From: Heloderma charlesbogerti
Taxonomy: Eukaryota > Chordata > Lepidosauria > Squamata > Helodermatidae
NCBI GenBank assembly: GCA_026122225.1
Contig: JANEZZ010000522.1
Span: 434,001-498,000, forward strand
Reading direction: 5' to 3'
Length of the DNA stretch: 64,000 bases
The notes beneath the pieces are model-generated. The model made no database searches. It had not been told where the DNA came from and was given only the letters and a program-made list of their open reading frames with translations. The translations under genes were made by a program, and so were the position numbers. Shown here piece by piece: positions 11,288-22,412 of this stretch. Positions within the stretch are counted from its first letter, which is position 1. Each line of letters begins with the position of its first letter.

Positions 11288-12106
11288 GTAGATGCATGTA
11301 TGTGGAAACACAGCAGTTTTGGAATGTGGAAGAGACAGAAGCAGTGACAGAGAGACTATTAGAAAGTAGTGAATTAGCTGAAGGCATCCTGGGGTGCAGG
11401 GCCCCTCTCTAGGGATCTGATGTGGAGCAGTGCCTACTCTTTGCCTCACCTTATACTCTCTGTGCACATTTGTAAATATTACAAAAATGACACAAGTCTC
11501 TAGTGCTCTCTCATCCAAAGAAAACCAAGCCTAGGAAGTATCTTGCCTAAAACTGTTCACTGCTTGGGTAAGTGGAGAACACACAACAAATGCAAGTGTC
11601 AGGCCATAAGGCACAGCTAGGGTGTGTGCGCTGAACGAGGGCTCAAAGCAGTCGGCCTCTAGCGCCTTACCTCTTGCACCACCAGGGCCATACGTTGGCT
11701 ATAAGGCTTGCAGACTTAGCTGGGTTTCTCAAGGAGGCCACCTCGGCTGCAATACAAACCCTACCATCAAAGAAGCACCTAGATGACCCCAAGGACCCAC
11801 CCAGCACCATCAGGACCTAAAAAGACAAGCTCTTATGAGTAGGGCTTTTAGCCCAAGCTTGTTTTCTGCGAGTGGATCCTGCCAAATGAAAAGCTTGCCC
11901 ACCTTGGATTAGGTGACCTGTTTCTGACTCTTCCGATTTTTAGCTGCTGTTTTGGAATTTGGCTTGTGCCTGCCCTGGATCATGCTATTTGACCCCTGAC
12001 TCCACTGGACTGAGAGTTGCCTTCCTCAAGACACCCAAACCTGTTTCCCAAACAAAATGTTGGGAATCACTGCCGTAGCTTCTCAGGAGTAAACGAGGGC
12101 CTACAC

Positions 12107-12242
12107 CAGCCTTCTCCAACCTGGGGCCCTCCAGATGTTTTGGACTACAACTCCCAGGATCCCTGACCATTGACTATACTGGCTGGGGCTGATGGGAGTT
12201 GAAGTCCAAAATGCCTGGAGGACACCGGATTGGGGAAGGTTG
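12107..12242. mobile_element. CAGATG hairpin hAT-like MITE with partial TSD
   Basis: Begins CAGCCTTCTCCAACCTGGGG and ends ATTGGGGAAGGTTG as an inverted pair. Flanking octamers GCCTACAC and CACTACAC agree at 6 of 8 positions, which fits hAT-length target duplication. Contains ACTACAACTCCCAGGAT at 12144-12160. Confidence 0.75.
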
Positions 12243-12249
12243 CACTACA

Positions 12250-13234
12250 CAATATGAAAGCGGTGCTATTCTCGCTCAGGATTCATATCATCTACAGTAA
12301 ACAACCAAGGCAGAGATGTGGGGGAGGCCATGGAATGGAAGATGAATAGGGTGGAGTAGGGATGTGTTAGATGTCAGTAGAAGAGCAGGTAAAGTGAGTC
12401 TGGAGGTGTTGTTGTGAGGAAAGCCATTGCTAAAGTGGGTCAGAGAGGCACATGAAAGAGAGGACAGAAACTCTTCCAGGCATGGAGTCAGGAGCAGGAG
12501 AGGAGAAAGAATATGCCTCATGAACTGTCATTGCAACCACCACCAGTTGGGGATGTAGGTCCCCTGTAAAAGATGGAGCATCACCCAAAGGGAAGGGCCA
12601 TCTAAGGCTACTAAAGAAACTCATGTTTGTAAAGCAGCAGTTAGAAAATCAGTGTGTTCACTCAGGAAAGGTGCATTTTATGGCAGTGTTACTTCTCCAT
12701 TATTTACCTGTATCCTAACACCATAAAAAGCAACAGTAGCTGTGCTGGCCATAAAAACACTCCCACCAAACTCCATGTTAGGGTAATACCCCTATTAGAC
12801 TAGGTGGTAAACAATGCACGCAAAAAAAGCAGGAGAGAGTGACTGTTCTTGAAGCCATGGAGTCTTACCACCTAGCCTGATTAAGAGTTCTGGAGAACTC
12901 AAAAGCTTGCACACTATTTTGTGACTTTTGAGATGGCCTAATAAAGGCATTACCTTAATATGGATTTTAGAACTTTTCTCCTATATGACACATACAAACT
13001 GAGAGCTGGCTTGAAGGCCCTTTTACAAGTACTACAAGTACTAGAAATTGTCTACTAGAAATATTGTCTTCTCAGTGGTGGCCTCATTTGTGGAAGTGGA
13101 ACCCAAAGAGGGGACATCCAATCCATATGGTTGACACTTCTAGAAGGGCAGTTTTGACTTAAAAAAAAAAAAACAGTTGTTTTTTTTAAATGAATACACT
13201 TTATTTTTCCCTACTGGTGTGCAATTATGATAGC
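12250..13234. other. no recognised feature
   Basis: No supported gene. Two short poly-A/poly-T runs near 13160-13190. Confidence 0.4.
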
Positions 13235-13236
13235 TC

Positions 13237-13330
13237 TTAATAGCTCATTAGTAGACCATATGCTCTGAATGCAAAAGACCACAGGTTCAATTCCTAGTAT
13301 GGGAAAGATGCTTGCCGGAGACTTTGTAAA
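13237..13330 (+). mobile_element. tRNA-derived SINE (family B), head fragment
   Basis: GTAGACCATATGCTCTGAATGC followed by GGTTCAATTCC (B-box, about 13283-13293) matches the head of family B. The body is lost or too diverged to follow. Confidence 0.6.
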
Positions 13331-13424
13331 GCCACGGCCAAAGGATAACAGCACTTGGCTATTTAAGATATTTCTATTCCATCTTCCCAGAAGGCTGAAG
13401 TCACTTGCAATCCAATTGCCTAGA

Positions 13425-13503
13425 TCAGCTTTCTCAGATCTGGAGTTCTCCAGATGTGCTGGATTACCACTCCTATCATCTGAGGTCAGCATGACCAATG
13501 TCC
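13425..13503. mobile_element. CAGATG hairpin MITE, partial
   Basis: CTCCAGATGTGCTGGATTAC, CACTCCTATCATC and CAGCATGACCA are recognisable pieces of one arm and the loop of the hairpin MITE. The second arm is absent. Confidence 0.6.
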
Positions 13504-13887
13504 ATGCATATCTTTCCACCCAGTCACTCTTATAAACCGGATCTATCTGATGCCTTCATTGTTCCATGTGATTGGCTTGGCCACCCATTCCAGCCAGGCT
13601 TCCTCACTAACACCTCTGCACTAACACTTCCCTTAACTGCAAGAGTTTACTGTGATATCCCTTCAAGAAATCCTTGCTTCATTCAAAGCTTGTGGTCCCA
13701 AAATCCTTCCCAGACCTGGCACTTAGCACTGACTGTAGCATATCTGTGAGGCCCTCAGCTTTATCAGCTACCTATAAATATTGGTTGTCTGCTGCTACAT
13801 ACCGAGTATCATCAAAGCAATAGGCACACGAGTATTCTTACACATACCCCATTCAGGGCCACAAGGCTTGCTCAATACCCAGTAGAG

Positions 13888-14220
13888 CAGGGGTACAGAA
13901 CCTCAGGCCAGAGATCCCAATCCAGCCCTCCAGCAGTCCTCAGAAAGCCGTGCCCTCTTCCCCCAGTCTCCCCTCCTTTCCCCCAAGATGGTTGTTTTGA
14001 GGTTTACCAGCTTTTGTGTCGCTTCCCCTGCCCATTCTAAAAGGTTGAAATGCCTCTCCTAAAGCTTAGCTACTAGAAGTAAGAGCTTTAAGTTAAAATA
14101 TGCTGGTATTGGGGGGGGGCACCTCTTTTACCTTTGGTACCACCCACCACTGGAATACAGCCTCAAAGCTTCGCAGCAATGGAATTTGGCCCTCAGGTTG
14201 AAAGAGGTTCTGCACCCCTG
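13888..14220. mobile_element. hAT-like MITE (GAACCTC family) with 7/8 TSD
   Basis: Ends CAGGGGTACAGAACCTCAGG and GAAAGAGGTTCTGCACCCCTG are near-perfect inverted repeats with the CAGGGGT hAT terminus. Flanking octamers CAGTAGAG (13880-13887) and CAGTAGAC (14221-14228) differ at one base. 333 bp, non-coding. This is the reference copy for the family, also at 1066-1397 and 43741-43970. Confidence 0.9.
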
Positions 14221-14544
14221 CAGTAGACACTGTGCTCACAAGAAACCTTGCTGCACCAGATGGCCTCAGATAGGCTTTGTGTTTAACTTATACAGTGTTT
14301 GGAGTTATGCATGATATCGTTAGAGAAATGATGTTTCTTTCATCATGGCGACATCTGCCTCTGGAAAAAAATATAGACAAGTACTGGGCCCAGAGCACAG
14401 AATTAATGTATGGAACTTGTGGTAATGTGGTGATAGCCACTAGCTTAGTTGGCTTTAAGAGGGGAATAATGGTGGATAGGTCCATCACTGGCTATTAGCC
14501 ATGATGGCTGTATGGAAACTGGATGCTCAGGGGCAATGCCTCTT

Positions 14545-14643
14545 ACATTGCATTTTAATGTTTTTTAATTGTAATTTAATGTTATGTTTTTAGTCATTGT
14601 AAACTGACCAGAGAGCCTCGGCTATGGGGCGGTATAGAACTGT
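14545..14643 (+). repeat. LINE-like 3' tail (CCTCGGCTATGGGGCGG)
   Basis: TTTTAATGTTTTTTAATTG-type T-rich stretch then AGAGCCTCGGCTATGGGGCG and a TATAGAACTGTAATACAT tail. The same word occurs at 40605-40665 and reversed at 54038-54090. Family unassigned. Confidence 0.55.
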
Positions 14644-14647
14644 AATA

Positions 14648-14725
14648 CATAGAATCATAGAATAGTAGGGTTGTAAGGGGCCTACAAGGCCATCGAGTCC
14701 AACCCCCTGCTCAATGCAGGAAAAA
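14648..14725 (-). mobile_element. CR1 LINE 3' terminus
   Basis: On the minus strand it gives the CR1 3' end: GGGTTGGACTCGATGGCC-like, ending TCTATGATTCTATG. On the plus strand this is seen as CATAGAATCATAGAATAG through CCAACCCCCTGCTCAATGC. 5'-truncated fragment of about 80 bp. Confidence 0.8.
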
Positions 14726-14734
14726 TAATTATAA

Positions 14735-15226
14735 TAATGCACTACTGAAGACCGGTTATTGGGGATCAACATCAGGAGAAGGCTATTGCCTTCATATTCT
14801 CCTTGTGGGCTGCACCTGGCTGGACCCTGTGCAAAACGGGATGATGGACTAGATGGACCAGATGGACCAGGGGTAGGCAGTACGGTGACATCTTGGTGCA
14901 CACCAAGGTGCCCTATCCTTCCCACTTAAAAAAAAATGAACACATTTTCTTGCCGGTGGCTGGGATCTCTGCGAAATAGGTTCCTGTAGGTGCTGAAAAG
15001 TGTGGGTTCAAAGGAGTTGTTTAGTGTCTTGGGGCTCAGATCCCACCTCTGCCTTGTATTCATTCTTTTCAACAGGTTACTTGTCCTTTGCCATGCCTCC
15101 CATGGCAGCCATTTTTTGGCAGCATCCAGGAGTTTCTCCCATTGCCAAATGTGCCCAGGGCCCAAAATGTTTGCCTACATCTGAGACAGACTCCTGGTCT
15201 AATCCAGGAGGGCTCTTCTTCTGTCC
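14735..15226 (+). mobile_element. L3/CR1-like LINE 3' end split by a hAT-like MITE
   Basis: Before the MITE: GGGCTGCACCTGGCTGGACC and GATGATGGACTAGATGGAC. After it: CTCCTGGTCTAATCCAGGAG and GGGCTCTTCTT. Joined by eye, these form the same 3' end seen reversed at 48786-48945 and 59650-59860. The inserted element is 14868-15183. Confidence 0.7.
14868..15183. mobile_element. hAT-like MITE (CAGGGGTAGGCA family), nested
   Basis: Ends CAGGGGTAGGCAGTACGG and AAAATGTTTGCCTACATCTG are inverted. Flanking octamers AGATGGAC (14860-14867) and AGACAGAC (15184-15191) match at 6 of 8. It interrupts a LINE 3' end, so it is younger than that LINE. 316 bp, no transposase. Confidence 0.8.
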
Positions 15227-15404
15227 CTATCCCAAAAGTGATGCTTTTGTGATTGCTTCAGTCTCACATTGCCTTTGATTTCACTGGCTCATTTCTAAAG
15301 AGAATCAGAGGTATGCACACAGCTTGTCTCAGATACCAGCCTTGTTTCGCCTGGATGTTGGTGCTTTTTCTATATTTATTCTCTGCAAGGAGACCACCTG
15401 GGAA

Positions 15405-15478
15405 TCAGGCTTCCTGCACTGAGCGGGGGGCTGGATTTGATGGTCTTGGAGGCCCCTTCCAACCCTATGATTCTATGA
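15405..15478 (+). mobile_element. CR1 LINE 3' terminus
   Basis: GGCTTCCTGCACTGAGCGGG, then GGCCCCTTCCAACCCTATG and the diagnostic ATTCTATGA end. About 74 bp, heavily 5'-truncated. Confidence 0.85.
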
Positions 15479-15837
15479 AGGTGGCTGGGAAAGTGTAAAC
15501 AAGACACCAAGCAACTATATGTATGTGACTCACCAGGAGGCAAATACTACGCTCACCAGGTTCTGTGCCAACAAGTCACAGAAGGTGTGGTCAGTTTGAA
15601 TGTGCCAAGAGGCAGGGAAAGCCTGTTGTTGAATCAGGTGTATCTGATAGCTACCTGACTGGATTGGTCTTCGTCAGTTCTTCTCAACTGTGAACTCTGG
15701 GAGGTGGCAAAGATTTAGCCTTGACAAGATAAGTGTTATGCTGGCAAAATTAACCACCTAGGTTCCCAGACTACTTTGACAAGATGCTGGGGAAAATTCT
15801 CATATTGTGAAAGCTGCTTTCTTCTCTCCATGTCAGC

Positions 15838-15900
15838 GTTCCCCAACCTGGTGGCCTTGAGAGGTATTGGATTGCAATGCCCATCATTCCCAGCCGCCAA
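15838..15900. mobile_element. CAGATG hairpin MITE, half copy
   Basis: TTCCCCAACCTGGTGGCC followed by GGATTGCAATGCCCATCATT, one arm of the hairpin family. The second arm is missing. Confidence 0.6.
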
Positions 15901-16023
15901 GGCTGTACTACTGATTTAACTGTCCTGGTTTAATTCCCAGAGAACTGTACTTCTGGGAGGGGCAGAGGACAAACCTATCATAATTTGCAATGCCACAGAG
16001 GATCACTGGAAGGGATCCAGGGG

Positions 16024-16157
16024 AGCTAAACCTGGAGCCTTCCAGATGTGTTGAACTTTAACTCCCATCAGCCCCAGGCTGCATGGCCAAAGGTCAGGAA
16101 TGCTGGGAGTGGCAGGCCAAAACATTTGGAGGGCACCAGGTTGGGGAAGGCTTGTCT
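16024..16157. mobile_element. CAGATG hairpin hAT-like MITE
   Basis: GAGCCTTCCAGATGTGTTG and CATTTGGAGGGCACCAGGTTG plus GGGGAAGGCTTG form the two arms. The loop includes AGGCTGCATGGCCAAAGG. About 134 bp. Confidence 0.7.
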
Positions 16158-16637
16158 AAAGGCACATCCACATTACAAATCATTCCCTCTAATAGTGAAC
16201 TCAGGTGGTTGAGTGCTGAAAGCCCAAGAGAGAAAATGCAGCCACTGAGAAACAAGAGGGAGGTACCAATATGTCCAGGTAAACCTTGACGCTTGCAGAA
16301 CCCCCCCCCAAAAAAAACGAAGGGGTCACAGACACCCCCGCCAAATAGCCCCAAAAGCACTGAACATGTTCAGTAGCTATGGAAAATTGGGAAGTACTTC
16401 TGCTAGGAGGTGAGGCTACGTTGCAACATTTTGTTGCAGGTCCCACTTGTTCCCTTTAAGACCCTGAAGTATGCAGCGGTACAAAGTATTTTTTAAAAAC
16501 ACACCAAAGGTAGCAAAATCCCCCCAAAACTGCCTAATGAGGACTGAGTATATGCAGAGTGCCTTCCAGGAACCATGGAACGTTAAGCATGTTAGTTGGA
16601 AATGAAAGACGGAAACCTGACCTACTTGAGCCCCTAA

Positions 16638-16786
16638 CACAGCCATCCCCAACCTGGTGCCCTCTACATGTTTTCAACTTCAAGTCTCATCAGCCTGAGT
16701 CAGCATGACCAATGGTCAGGAATGCTATGAGTGCCATTAATGGTCAGGAATGCTGGCAGTGCTATCCTGGAGGAAGGCATGGCTAG
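16638..16786. mobile_element. CAGATG hairpin MITE, rearranged
   Basis: CAGCCATCCCCAACCTGGTG begins a clear left arm. In the loop, ATGGTCAGGAATGCT occurs twice (about 16712 and 16740), a small internal duplication. The right arm is reduced to CTGGAGGAAGGCATGGC. Confidence 0.65.
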
Positions 16787-16789
16787 AAC

Positions 16790-17830
16790 CCTGAACAGAT
16801 GGACTCCTGACAAGGGATAATTGTATACAGCAACACTGCTGCAGCTTCCATTTCTTTAAACTGATTTCAAATCGCTTCAGCTGTGATACCTTCCCAAAGG
16901 AACTCTGAATTGTAGTTTTTGTAAAGGAACAGAAAATTCTGAATTAAAGAATCCCTCCAAGGCCACAACTATATTGGGGGTGGGGGGTAGCAAAGAGAAC
17001 ACAATAGGAGATGCAAGTTTACAGCTGTACTGTAGACATATCTTAAATGCACAGCAGTAATGCACCAGCAAAAAGTATAGATATAACAACAAACTGAACT
17101 TGGCTAAGGAATCCGTTGCCATATTGCAATTCCTAATAACGGAATCCTTTCCCCTTCTCTCTTGCTGTTACATGGCTTCAATTCAACCATATTCTATGTA
17201 AAGTACTACTTGTTAAGGGCCTTTCCATTAAGTACTAGCATGGGAGGAGGATGGAGACGGCCAACCATATGGTATCCTCTTCCAGGAATATCCGCATGGT
17301 AGTTCAGAGCCTTTGTGGGACTATAAACAAAGGTCCTAGAAAAGCCTGGAAGGGTTTACACAGACAAACATTTGCAACTAAGCACCAGCAATTGCTCTTG
17401 CATTTGCTTACACCTTTGACAGGGAGCCCAGCTGCTCTTTAAACAGTGCACAAGAAATGACCAAACAGCAGACCAAAAAGCATAATTCTGTTTTTACTGC
17501 AACAGCAGAAGGCGGCAAAAGACTCTCCCTCCCTCTCTCAATATAAGCAAGATGAAACCGCAGACTAGCTAAGATTTAAGTACTTGTACAAAGTGCCCTG
17601 GCATTTTCCATGAGCATAAATAGTCTGGCTTCTTGCCCCGACAATCTTTATTTGAAAAGCAGTTCCATCATCCCAGTGGGGTCTTCCCAAAGCAAGATAG
17701 GGCAACATGTTCCACACTTGGAGGAAAACCAGCTTTAACAGCTTCCACGGTCACCTCCTCACATACTCTATTTATTTCTTCCCTAGATTGTGAACTGTGA
17801 CCAGATTATAAACAGCAACAACACAATTAC
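16790..17830. other. no recognised feature
   Basis: No supported gene or named repeat. The reverse frame at 16877-17122 is hydrophobic in translation but sits in ordinary AT-rich sequence and has no family signal. Confidence 0.4.
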
Positions 17831-17831
17831 G

Positions 17832-18133
17832 GATGACTGCTCACTGGAAGGACAGATACTGAAGCTGAAGCTCAAATATTTTGGCCACCTAATGCGAAGA
17901 GAAAAGTCACTGGAAAAGACCCTGATGCTGGGAAAGATCGAAGGCAAAAGGAGAAGGGGAAGGCAGAGGATGAGATGGCTAGATAGCATCACTGATGCAA
18001 TGAACGTGAACTTGAGCACACTCCGGGAGAACTTGAGCACACTCCGGGAGAGAGCGGAGGACAGGAAGGCCTGGCGTGCTATGGTCCATGGGGTCACGAA
18101 GAGTCGGACATGACTTAACGACTGAACAACAAC
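17832..18133 (+). mobile_element. Bov-B LINE, 3' fragment of ORF2
   Basis: Translation gives the C-terminal part of the Bov-B/RTE ORF: CSLEGQILKLKLKYFGHL, GKIEGKRRRGRQRMRWLDSI and VHGVTKSRT, ending at the diagnostic GTCGGACATGACTTAACGAC and AACAACAACC tail. Heavily 5'-truncated, with no reverse transcriptase motifs left. A 20-bp word, ACTTGAGCACACTCCGGGAG, is tandemly duplicated near 18010-18050, adding in-frame codons. Confidence 0.9.
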
Positions 18134-18230
18134 CACCACCACCACGAGCAGGAAATGAAAAGCCAGCGGGAGTCAATTTCCAAAGAAAATTTCACATAAT
18201 TGACCAGCAAAGCGACTTGGGTGGATGGTG

Positions 18231-18271
18231 CACACGCGCGCGCGCGCGCGCGCGCTCACGCACGCACACAC
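18231..18271. repeat. (CG)n/(CA)n alternating purine-pyrimidine tract
   Basis: About eleven consecutive CG dinucleotides flanked by CACA and GCACGCACACACA. Uninterrupted alternating CG is rare in vertebrate DNA and is a classic Z-DNA-capable sequence. Confidence 0.95.
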
Positions 18272-18454
18272 ATACAACAAACCTATGCTTGATTTCTGAT
18301 GCAGGAGACAGAAAATCAAGGAGTTTCTGACACCTCCAATCTATGCCTTCTGGTTCCAGATCCAGAACTAGATGAAGCGGTTTGTAAAACAACCAGCTCA
18401 GCACAGTCTTGAAAAGAAGTCTCCTAAAACTAATCTCACATATCTGTTAAACAG

Positions 18455-18560
18455 AAACCTATTTATTTAAAATATTTATAAGCCATCTTTTGGGGCAAAC
18501 TGCCCTTATCACAAAGCAACTTCCATAAAAACATTTTTAATACAAATAAAAAACATCACG
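18455..18560. repeat. SINE/LINE 3'-tail-like debris
   Basis: TTTATTTAAAATATTTATAAGCC then AACTGCCCTTATCACAAAGC resembles the reversed tail zone seen at 29609 and 33400. Old and unassigned. Confidence 0.4.
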
Positions 18561-18799
18561 TAAATAATCACAACAGCAATAAAAATAAGAGTATATAAGA
18601 ATATATGAAACACTATAGATTGTTCAGTTCAGTCTACCTGCCCTGCTAAAGACCTCCCTCACATGAAGGCCCCTCCTTCTTCAACTGTCACCACCAGAAG
18701 CCATTCCAACAGGCTGTACTGAGGGAGATGAAAGTGAGAGCAAGGCCATTCTACCAGCCCTGCTGAAAGAAGTAATGTTCCCCCACTTCCTTCCCCATT

Positions 18800-19215
18800 C
18801 CTTTTTCCTTACGTGTTGTGTTGCGTCTTTTTTAGATTGTAAGACCATGAGCAGGGGCTGTCTTGTTTAATTGATTATATGTAAGTCGCTCAGGGGGTCA
18901 TTTTGGCTGAGGAGCAGCATAAAGTAAATATTCAAATAAATATCAACCAGCATAATATTTAAAACTAGTGAAGCCACAAAGCCATTTAGATACTGGTAGA
19001 CCATTGAAATACCAGTAAAAATTCAATAGGATCATAGAACTCATTTAGAAAACGCGATTTGGAATAAATAAGTCTTTACTGCCTTCGCCTGTAAAGGAGC
19101 CACACGTATCTTCACTGGAAAGGAGTTCCACAGCCATGGAGCCACTGCCAGAAAAGCCTTCTCTTTTGTGTCCACCAACCTAATTGATCTCACACGTTGG
19201 CATACAAGGGCCTGC
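18800..19215. repeat. unassigned interspersed repeat tails
   Basis: TTTTAGATTGTAAGACCATGAG and GTCGCTCAGGGGGTCA up to AAATATTCAAATAAAT resemble a LINE 3' tail. GAGTTCCACAGCCATGGAGC and AAAAGCCTTCTCTTTTGTG at 19125-19170 match words at 29880 and 63820. I read these as fragments of one old family. Confidence 0.45.
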
Positions 19216-19926
19216 GAGGCTGATCATAAAGGATGGGCACATTGATATGGATTATCAATGCTTCCTGTGATTGGCTGCCTTTTATCAGATCCAAAAATAT
19301 AGACCAGCTCCTCTCCAGTGAACCAAAACCAAAGCGAAGCTTGCTGAAGCAAGAATGTGCTGCCTCATCCGTCTTTCAAAACAGACACTTCCCTGAATCT
19401 TCTGTGTTCTCTGGGTCCTAGGTGTGATATTAAGTGCTAAGTAGGCATGATTAACAGGGTGTTTGCAACAGGAAGTCCTTCTTGTTACAGGGCTTGCATG
19501 ACCATGTGTTCATGTTTTGCCCCATGAAGGCAGGGAGCCAAAGGGGTGCCACCAGGTACGCTGGTGTAAAAGGAGGAATATTGGGGTTCCACCCACCTTT
19601 CTGACAAGTAACAGGAACTTTTGCCTCATCTCTCTGGCACCAGTATTTGGCTTCATCCTCATGCTATAAATGGGAAGAGTGGACCAGCCACATCCAATGG
19701 AACTAGTTTTCTGCCAAGAGGTGAGGATTCTCTCCATTTCCTCCTGGAAAGTTAGTGGGGCGGGGGGAGAGAGGAGAGATCCCTGCTCCGTAAAGAGAGG
19801 AACTCATAATTTGGTACTCCATCACATTTGTAAAGATGGAGTTCTTCACTGCAATGAGAAGTTAAAAACCAACTATGAGTTTGGGTGCAGCTGCTAAGAT
19901 TTAAATAGAGCTTTTAAAAGTGTATT

Positions 19927-20023
19927 AGTCTTCCCCAACCTGGCCGATGACCATGCTGGCTAGAAATGTTGAGGGCTGAAGTCCAACACATCTGGAGGGC
20001 ACTAGGTTGGGAAGGCTGGAGTA
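19927..20023. mobile_element. CAGATG hairpin MITE
   Basis: AGTCTTCCCCAACCTGGCCG and CATCTGGAGGGCACTAGG, then GGGAAGGCTG. Arms are inverted around a short GACCATGCTGGCTAG loop. Confidence 0.65.
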
Positions 20024-21176
20024 GAACATCAACTTCCTAACTGAAAGGATATCTAGATCAACAGCAAACAACTTTTTTGACAACCATGCCACAAAGTCCA
20101 AAGTATGAGCCAGTGCTACTCTAGTGTACACTGCAGTTCCAAGGCAGCATCCTCCCCATGCCTTCATAGCTCTACCCCACCAAACAGGGAGCAGCGCAGC
20201 ACTGGATAAGCAGGAAGGAAGGAATAGTGGTGGTGGTGTTACTCCTGAGGAAGAGAGGCTTGCAGCCTGTCCTGCCCCACAGAGTGGAAGGTGCAGACGC
20301 ACTAGTTTATCACAGCAGATAATCTTGGGAGGCAAAGACAGGGCCAGGCTGAGGACAAAACAAGGAGTACGGTGTCAGCTAGGTAAAATGATAGAACATG
20401 CTTCAGCAAGTCCAGAGTGACACACTTTTATTAGGGCTGTGCAAATACAACCTGCCCCCACAAGGCATCTAGGGGTGCTTAGACAACTACCCTCACATGT
20501 TCAAAGCATGCAGGGGTGGGTGGGAAGTGTCTTGGGACTTCACACAGAGCAGCTGTATACACATACATTGGTATGTGCATAGAGCCTCTTCTCACGCACC
20601 CCAAATGTGTGAATGGTGAGTGGCAGTAGCCACTGGGTGTGATGGCTGAGCTAGCCCATGTGGCCCCCTCACACTTTGAAAGCATGTGGGCAGAGGTCAA
20701 CTGAACCACCACCACCCTCCGATAAGCATCATTTCAAAGAGCTAATTCTGGCGACTTCATAAAACCATCCTAAGATCCCTCCCTTCTGGAGCACACACAC
20801 GGCATCTAATTTATTGTGGTGTGCATGAGTGCAATTAGCAAATCCATGTTATTTTGGGGTGGGGTGGAAGCAAGTCTTCAAGGAATTGGAACTGTGTGTA
20901 ATACCAAGACAGCAAGAAACACACATTTGCCGGATTGTTTCAAAATTGATCCTCTGGGCATAGCCTAAGCTTTGTTGGCAGGAATGGTGTTCTGTTCAGT
21001 GTAGCAACTCACACATAAAAGCAATGACAGGCTCCTGGGATTTCCCCAGTGATGCACCATGACTGCAGAGAGGGAAGTGACAGCCCCACCTATGGCCCTT
21101 GGTCCTTCTGTGTATAATGAACACCAGGATCCTTCCCAGTGGTTTAAAGGGGGTTGGTAAACTTTCACACTGTACG
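20024..21176. other. no recognised feature
   Basis: No gene supported. TTAGGGCTGTGCAAATAC at about 20434 could be a decayed hAT-like end, but no partner end is visible. Confidence 0.35.
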
Positions 21177-21614
21177 GGAGCAATCCTGTGGCTGCAAGAC
21201 AGCGCCTGGACAGCCGTAGGATTATTCAGTTTTCAGGAACTGACTTTGGAGCCCGTGTTCTGAGGTCAGTTCCCAGAAAGCCACCTCCCAGCCCCCTCTG
21301 CCACTGCTTTGTAGGTGGTGTGGATCATCCTGGGCTCCCGCTCATAAGAGCAGCATAGAGGGGGAGGAAAGGGGGCATTCTCAGGGGTGGGGACATCAGA
21401 AGAGCCGGTACGATGCTTCCTATGCGTTGGCCAGCCAGCCCCCGCCCCCACTCCGAAGCGCTGCAGCTAGACAGCCAAAATCAGCCATCTAGCTGCAAAT
21501 GCAGGGCAGACAGAACATGGAGGTAAAGATCCCCTCTGCACGCTGCCCGTCCTGGATCGGATAGGCAGTTGCCTCCAAGTTTGGAGGCGGCCGCTTATCC
21601 CCATAAGATTGCTT
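21177..21614 (-). mobile_element. long GCAATCCTAT-family element (Harbinger-like), copy 1
   Basis: Outer ends GAGCAATCCTGTGG and CCATAAGATTGCTTCC are inverted. Subterminal landmarks GCAGCTAGACAGCC, AATCAGCCATCTAGCTGC and GGATAGGCAGTTGCCTCC match, in reverse order, the copies at 55818, 57701 and 60218. About 440 bp, GC-rich interior, no transposase. The same TIR core is shared with the under-150-bp MITEs. Confidence 0.75.
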
Positions 21615-22127
21615 CCTCTGTCTATGGGAGAGCTCGGCAATAACTACATTGAAATATTTGTTCCAGGAGTCCTATGACTCACTGATTCATTAAACTCACC
21701 CTCTATATTACATCTTGTTCCTTCTCCACCCCCAGCCCCCACACCTTCTGTGCTTTCTGCTTCCAAATGGGCTGGTGCTGCCCATTTGGCACACTGGTGG
21801 CAAAAGTCCTGCAAGGCAAATAGCAAGGAGGTGATAGTGTAGCACTGGTAGCAACTCCACCCCCACCCCCCGCCCCTTAGTGCCTGGCATAGTGCCTTTC
21901 CTCAACAGACAGCTAGACAAAAAGGTCCAGTTCTAGCCCAAACCTGAGAGCTGCCCATTACTCTAAAAGGGGTTACGCTTAAACAAATTAGCAGACAAAC
22001 AGGCAAAAATCTACATGCTCCCCCTGCAATTCTACACTGTAATGTGTGAGGCAATTAGGCTTTTTTCCAGTTTGGGTACACCACGGAAATATTCACTGAG
22101 CAGCCAGTTTTGGGGGGCGCAGGGGAA

Positions 22128-22350
22128 GAGTCAGTGTGCTGTAGTGGATGAAGGGTTGGATTAGGACTGTGGCAACCTGGGATCCAATCTCCACTTAGCC
22201 ATGAACCTCACTGAATGATCTTGGCCTGGGCACTTTCTCTCAGCTCACCCCATCTCACAGGGTCAATGTGAGGATAAAAGTAATACACCATGTGTACACT
22301 GCACCTGTGCTCCTTGGAGAAAGGGAAGACAAAAATGTGAGATAGATAAA
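22128..22350 (+). mobile_element. tRNA-derived SINE (family A)
   Basis: AGTCAGTGTGCTGTAGTGG head, GGATCCAATCT in the B-box position (22180-22190), then CATCTCACAGGGTCAATGTG and GGATAAAAGTAATACACC. More diverged than 2150-2390. Confidence 0.75.
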
Positions 22351-22412
22351 GAAGTTTGTGCCTCCCTAAATTCATTTCTCTTGTGTGCATGTATTAAAAA
22401 AAAAAACACTTA

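Noticed and set aside
20434..20720. Another TAGGGATGT-type hAT-like element
   Set aside because: A start-like word TTAGGGCTGTGC is present, but no inverted partner or target duplication could be found.
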